Assembly: GCA_021791455.1 (NCBI GenBank)
Contig: JAJYWM010000038.1
Coordinates: 1-7,539, forward strand
Direction of reading: 5' to 3'
Source: a bacterium
GTDB lineage: Bacteria > Chloroflexota > Dormibacteria > UBA8260 > Bog-877
DNA length: 7,539 bases
The translations under genes were made by a program, and so were the position numbers. The notes beneath the pieces are model-generated. The model was not told where the DNA came from and did no database searches. It worked only from the letters and a program-made list of their open reading frames with translations. Of this stretch, positions 5,227 through 7,539 are shown piece after piece. Position 1 is the first letter of the stretch. The number at the start of each line of letters is the position of its first letter.

Positions 5227-6636
5227 CTACCGGTCTCCTGCTGACCTCCTAGTCAAGATCCGGATTGGCACCCCGGCAAACCCGAAGCGCTGCCGCAGCT
5301 GATTCTCCAGGTAGCGCGAATAGCTGAAATGCAGAAGCTGGGGATCGTTGACGAAGAGGACGAAGGTGGGCACCTGGCTCCTGGCCTGGGTGGCGTAGTA
5401 CAGGCGCAGCCGGCGCCCGGACTTCCCGCTCGGGGGTGGCCTCCGCTCCATCATCTCCCCGAAGGCACCGTTCAGCTCCGGGGTGGGGATCCTGGCAGCC
5501 CTGGCCCGGGCCAGGCTGAAGATCGCCGGCACCACCCGCTGAAGCCCCCGGCCGGTGAGCGCGCTGACATAGAGAAACGGGGTGCCCGGAGCGAAGTCGT
5601 AGGCCGCGCGGAGCTCGCGCAGGAGCGCCCGGTCCGATCGCTCGTCGTGGTCCAGGAGGTCCCACTTGTTGAGTACCACCAGGGTGGCGGTCCCGGCTTC
5701 CCGGGCCTGGCCGGCGATGTGGCGGTCCTGGGCCACGAACGGCTTCTGGGCATCCACCACGACCATGGCGACGTCAGCCCGCTCCACCGCCCGCAGGGCG
5801 CGCACCAGGCTGTAGAACTCCACATCCTTGGTCACCCCCGGGCGGCGGATTCCCGCCGTGTCGACCAGCAGGAGCGGTCCCTCCTCGGTGTCCAGCCAGG
5901 TGTCCACCGGATCCCGGGTGGTGCCCGAGACCGCGCTCACCAGAGAGCGGTCCTGCCCGATGAGGGAGTTGAGGATGGAGGACTTGCCGACATTGGGCCG
6001 GCCCACGATGGCACAGCGCACGACGTCACCTTGCTGCTCCGCCTCCCCCTCGGCGCCGGTGGGCAGCCGGGCTAGGAGCAGATCGAGCAGGTCGCCGGTG
6101 CCCACCCCGGAGATCGCGCTCACCGGGATCGGGTCACCCAGCCCGAGGCGGTACAGGTCATTCACCTCCAGCGATTCCGACCTTCCCTCGCTCTTGTTGG
6201 CGACCAAGAGGACCGGCTGGGGAGCTCGCCGAAGCTGGTCCACCACCTCCAGGTCGGCAGCAGTGATCCCCTCCCGCTGGTCGATGAGCAGGCAGATCAC
6301 GTCCGCCTGCTCGATGGCGGCCCGAGCATGAGCCTGGGTGTTGGCGGGCAGGTCAAGCTCCGGGCCGTCCCGCACCACCCGGTCAAGACCGGCCGTGTCG
6401 ACCAGGCCGAAGGTCCTCCCGCCCCATTCGACACGCCCGTAGATGCGGTCTCGGGTGAGGCCCGGCTGAGGGGATACGATCGCCCGCCGCTGGCCGGTGA
6501 GCCGGTTGAAAAGGGTGGACTTGCCGACGTTGGGCCTACCCACCAGCGCCACCAGAGGCAGGGCTCCGGGGGCTAAGGGGAGTTCCTGGTCGGATCCGTG
6601 CAGCCCGCGGCGGCGGACCCGGGAGGTCGGGGTCAC
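5227..6636 (-). CDS. der: Ribosome assembly GTPase Der (EngA)
   Basis: A 469-residue GTPase with two tandem G domains and a C-terminal KH-like domain, essential for late assembly of the 50S subunit. GD1: P-loop GRPNVGKS (33-40), switch T61 in GLTRDR, DTAG (80-83), G4 as NKSE (147-150) and SA (173-174). GD2: GRPNVGKS (212-219), GTTRD (238-242), DTAG (259-262), NKWD (323-326) and SAL (358-360). The acidic linker between them (about 191-204) is usual. The KH-like domain spans about 380-462, beginning with RIPTPELN and including RLYYATQ and FVLFVND. Length is slightly above the typical 440 or so because of about 25 N-terminal residues before the first strand. The GTG start overlaps the gpmI stop in GTGA (6636-6633), so coupling with gpmI is likely and no strong Shine-Dalgarno is needed. 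The only unusual point is Glu instead of Asp in the GD1 G4 motif, a substitution also found in some bona fide Der proteins. Confidence 0.97.
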   Translation of the reverse strand: MTPTSRVRRRGLHGSDQELPLAPGALPLVALVGRPNVGKSTLFNRLTGQRRAIVSPQPGLTRDRIYGRVEWGGRTFGLVDTAGLDRVVRDGPELDLPANTQAHARAAIEQADVICLLIDQREGITAADLEVVDQLRRAPQPVLLVANKSEGRSESLEVNDLYRLGLGDPIPVSAISGVGTGDLLDLLLARLPTGAEGEAEQQGDVVRCAIVGRPNVGKSSILNSLIGQDRSLVSAVSGTTRDPVDTWLDTEEGPLLLVDTAGIRRPGVTKDVEFYSLVRALRAVERADVAMVVVDAQKPFVAQDRHIAGQAREAGTATLVVLNKWDLLDHDERSDRALLRELRAAYDFAPGTPFLYVSALTGRGLQRVVPAIFSLARARAARIPTPELNGAFGEMMERRPPPSGKSGRRLRLYYATQARSQVPTFVLFVNDPQLLHFSYSRYLENQLRQRFGFAGVPIRILTRRSAGDR

Positions 6637-7539
6637 CGAACCCGGCGCAGATCTTCGCCGGTCATCTCGTCCGGAACCGGCAGGCCCATCACCGAAAGTA
6701 TCGTCGGCGCGACGTCGCGCAGGCCGCCACCTGCTCGCAGCGGCCCCGGCTCCGATGTGAGGATGACCGGCACGGGGTTGGTCGTGTGCGAGGTGACCGC
6801 GGCCCCGGTGACGTCGTCCACCATGTACTCAGCGTTGCCATGATCGGCGGTCACCAGGAGCCTATAGCCGTTGGCCTCGGCCGACTGGGCAAGGCGCCCC
6901 AGGCAGCTGTCCAGGAACTCCACGGCCCGAATGGTGGCGGCCAGGTCCCCGGTGTGTCCCACCATGTCGGCGTTGGCGTAGTTCATAACCAAAAGGCTGC
7001 TCTGCTGCCGCTCCATCTCGGCCAGGGCGGCGTCCGTGATGCCAGCCGCGCTCATCTCCGGCTTGAGGTCGTAGGTCGCCACCTTGGAGGAGGGGACCAG
7101 GAGCCGGCGCTCCATGGGGAAGGGCTCCTCGCGACCACCGTTGATGAAGTAGGTGACGTGGGCGTACTTCTCGGTCTCGGCCACGTGGAACTGCGCCAGC
7201 CCGGAGTCGGCCACCACCTCCGCCAGGGTGTGGCGCACCTCGGGCTTGGGGAAGACCACCGGCACCTTCAGGGACTCGTCGTAGGAGGTGAAGGTGACCA
7301 GGTCGACCGGCTCCCTCCAGGGCCCCCGGTCGAACGAATCGAAGTCGGCATCCACCAGAGCGTGCGAGAGCTCGCGGGCCCGGTCCGGCCGGAAATTGAA
7401 ATGGACCACGACGTCGGCGGGCCGCACTCCCACCGGCTCAGCCCCATCCCGGGCGATGGCGGCAGGAAGCAGGAACTCGTCGTAGACCCCCTCAGCGTAG
7501 GAGGCGCGCGCGTAGGCCGCGGCGTCGCTGGCGGTCCGC
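6633..7539 (-). CDS. gpmI: 2,3-bisphosphoglycerate-independent phosphoglycerate mutase (5' end outside window)
   Basis: The C-terminal 301 residues of the cofactor-independent, Mn-dependent phosphoglycerate mutase that interconverts 3- and 2-phosphoglycerate in glycolysis. The frame is open to the right edge; about 210 N-terminal residues, including the catalytic serine, lie outside. In visible numbering: ASYAEGVYDEF (12-22), the phosphate-binding FNFRPDR (47-53), ETEKYAHVTYFINGG (121-135), the active-site lysine in PSSKV (K152), and metal ligands in ANADMVGHTG (188-197), TADHGNAE (230-237) and TSHT (249-252). All C-terminal catalytic and metal residues of the alkaline phosphatase-like domain are present, and the end (APTILSVMGLP, then EMTGEDL) is canonical. 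It is cytoplasmic. The GTG at 7433 is an internal valine, not the start, since family sequence continues upstream in frame. The stop overlaps the der start by GTGA. Pairing of gpmI with der is less common than cmk-der in actinobacteria. Confidence 0.96.
   Translation of the reverse strand, partial: RTASDAAAYARASYAEGVYDEFLLPAAIARDGAEPVGVRPADVVVHFNFRPDRARELSHALVDADFDSFDRGPWREPVDLVTFTSYDESLKVPVVFPKPEVRHTLAEVVADSGLAQFHVAETEKYAHVTYFINGGREEPFPMERRLLVPSSKVATYDLKPEMSAAGITDAALAEMERQQSSLLVMNYANADMVGHTGDLAATIRAVEFLDSCLGRLAQSAEANGYRLLVTADHGNAEYMVDDVTGAAVTSHTTNPVPVILTSEPGPLRAGGGLRDVAPTILSVMGLPVPDEMTGEDLRRVR

Noticed and set aside
5329..6075. Plus-strand open frame of 248 codons antisense to der
   Set aside because: The minus strand encodes unmistakable Der motifs; the antisense frame is a GC-rich shadow.

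Overview
The window is high-GC DNA whose codon use, GC-rich hairpin terminators without U-tracts and TANNNT/TAGAAT-type -10 boxes suggest an actinobacterium (Actinomycetota). A cofactor-independent phosphoglycerate mutase is more typical of the deeper or less-studied actinobacterial lineages than of Streptomyces or Mycobacterium, but no rRNA or other taxonomic marker is present, so this placement is inference.

Layout, left to right. Positions 1-307 hold no gene I can support, only a weak -10-like box. On the plus strand follow a class I SAM-dependent methyltransferase (308-1249, strong Shine-Dalgarno), a 392-nt gap with a hairpin just after its stop, and a small YciI/DGPF-domain protein (1642-2007). 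On the minus strand, convergent with these, lie a short lipoprotein with a chagasin/Ig-like C-terminal domain (2262-2783), a 13-bp perfect GC hairpin that should terminate transcription (2861-2890), and a large secreted cysteine-rich protein of unknown function (2896-4890). The latter has a good sigma-70-type promoter upstream (4994-5023). After a 336-nt spacer come two housekeeping genes, also on the minus strand: der (EngA), a tandem GTPase for 50S ribosome assembly (5227-6636), and upstream of it gpmI, 2,3-bisphosphoglycerate-independent phosphoglycerate mutase, which runs off the right edge. The gpmI stop and der start overlap in GTGA, so they are probably cotranscribed and translationally coupled.

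The housekeeping pair is confidently identified. The least understood part is the neighbouring pair of exported proteins (lipoprotein and Cys-rich protein), which share strand and an extracytoplasmic destination but appear to have separate promoters. I see no CRISPR array, insertion sequence, integrase, tRNA, rRNA or recognisable defence or biosynthetic system. The methyltransferase and DGPF protein are ordinary families without an evident shared pathway.
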